A DNA stretch of 5,599 bases from Caldilineae bacterium (lineage in GTDB: Bacteria > Chloroflexota > Anaerolineae > J102). Both the position numbers and the translations under genes were made by a program. The stretch spans positions 1 to 5,599 of the forward strand of contig DUEQ01000096.1 in assembly GCA_011192085.1 (NCBI GenBank). The letters are read 5' to 3'. The notes under the pieces are model-generated. The model did no database searches. It was given only the letters and a program-made list of their open reading frames with translations, and had not been told where the DNA came from. Shown piece by piece: positions 5,117 through 5,599 of this stretch. Each line of letters begins with the position of its first letter. The stretch's first letter is position 1.

Positions 5117-5599
5117 ATGAACACATCCAACCCTCCCATCCATCCCCTTCTCGTCACCCTTCTCGTCGCCCTGGCGGTCTTCATCGTGGGCTTGCTGGCG
5201 TTGATTCTGGGGTTGCGCCTGATGGGGCCAGGTCAGACGCCTGCCACACCCACGCCCAACTTCGGCGTCATCACCGTAACTCCTGTGCGCACCGCCACGC
5301 CTACGGACGCGCCCTCGCCCACCCCATCGCCCACCTGGACGCCCTCTCCATCCCCCACGTCCGCTCCCTCCGCCACCCTGACTCCCACCTCCACGCCCAC
5401 GTCCACCCCGAGCGTCACCTCTACGCCGACAACGACGGCGACCCCCACCCCAACGCTCACCCCGACCGTCACGCCCACGAGCACCAGCACGCCCACAGCC
5501 ACCCCCACGGTCACGTCCACAGTCACATCCACGCCGACGCCCACCCCTTCCCCTACGCTGACCCCCACCCTCGCTCCCACAGAAACTCCCACCCCCACG
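5117..5599 (+). CDS. Membrane-anchored Thr/Pro-rich protein (3' end beyond the window)
   Basis: An open frame of 161 codons runs from the ATG at 5117 to the right edge with no stop. Residues 1-10 are short and polar, about 11-36 form one hydrophobic helix (PLLVTLLVALAVFIVGLLAL at its core), and G37-Q40 lead out. From residue 41 the protein is almost wholly Thr, Pro, Ser and Ala in TPT/SPT-type repeats to the edge. This is a signal-anchor followed by a flexible, probably extracytoplasmic linker, a layout frequent in Chloroflexota surface proteins, where such linkers lead to domains such as SH3, LysM or peptidase. The functional domain is outside the window, so no function can be named. The frame closes upstream at a TAA (5078) with no other start codon between, so ATG 5117 is the only choice. 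The nearest purine-rich stretch, AGAGGGAG (5093-5100), is 16 nt away, too far for a normal ribosome-binding site. Confidence 0.8.
   Translation, partial: MNTSNPPIHPLLVTLLVALAVFIVGLLALILGLRLMGPGQTPATPTPNFGVITVTPVRTATPTDAPSPTPSPTWTPSPSPTSAPSATLTPTSTPTSTPSVTSTPTTTATPTPTLTPTVTPTSTSTPTATPTVTSTVTSTPTPTPSPTLTPTLAPTETPTPT

Noticed and set aside
5233..5598. Minus-strand frame encoding a Gly-Val repeat protein
   Set aside because: It is the exact complement of the Thr-Pro-coding repeats. The plus strand has the signal-anchor and a sensible start.

Overview
The window looks like a high-GC bacterial chromosome segment, most probably from a Chloroflexota (Anaerolineae/Caldilineae-like) genome. This rests on three things: strong G/C preference at third codon positions, a membrane-anchored protein with a long Thr-Pro low-complexity tail, and a zinc-ribbon release-factor-like protein of a kind common in that phylum. 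The placement is an inference; no rRNA or marker gene is present.

Positions 1-3441 hold four tightly packed minus-strand genes. In order of transcription they are a cysteine-free MDR-superfamily dehydrogenase (2404-3441), a divergent 6-pyruvoyl/6-carboxytetrahydropterin synthase homologue (2010-2396), a GT4-type glycosyltransferase (913-2004) and a class I SAM-dependent methyltransferase (929 down to and beyond the left edge). The gaps are 7 bp, 5 bp and a 17-bp overlap, so this is almost certainly one operon. Together the genes suggest synthesis of a reduced, glycosylated and possibly methylated pterin or pterin-like small molecule. That pathway is a hypothesis; no single gene proves it.

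Positions 3442-3935 form a 494-bp divergent intergenic region. It contains a probable minus-strand promoter for the operon and a good plus-strand promoter (perfect TTGACA, extended -10). These are followed by a long structured leader ending in a strong intrinsic terminator (bulged 12-bp stem plus seven Ts at 3747-3796), about 140 bp before the next coding sequence. Alternative pairings involving three GTTGGCG/CGCCAAC-like segments suggest either a transcription attenuator or riboswitch-like switch, or an independent small RNA. I do not recognise it as a named RNA class, and it is the most interesting element in the window.

Positions 3936-5033 encode on the plus strand a 365-residue homologue of archaeo-eukaryotic release factors (baeRF/Vms1-like), with a GGW-containing loop and a C-terminal CxxC...CxxC zinc ribbon. 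It has an ideal AGGAGG ribosome-binding site and may be controlled by the attenuator-like leader. A short spacer with five degenerate 8-bp tandem repeats (5036-5075) follows. The window then ends inside an open frame (5117 onward) for a protein with one N-terminal transmembrane helix and a Thr/Pro-rich extracytoplasmic stretch.
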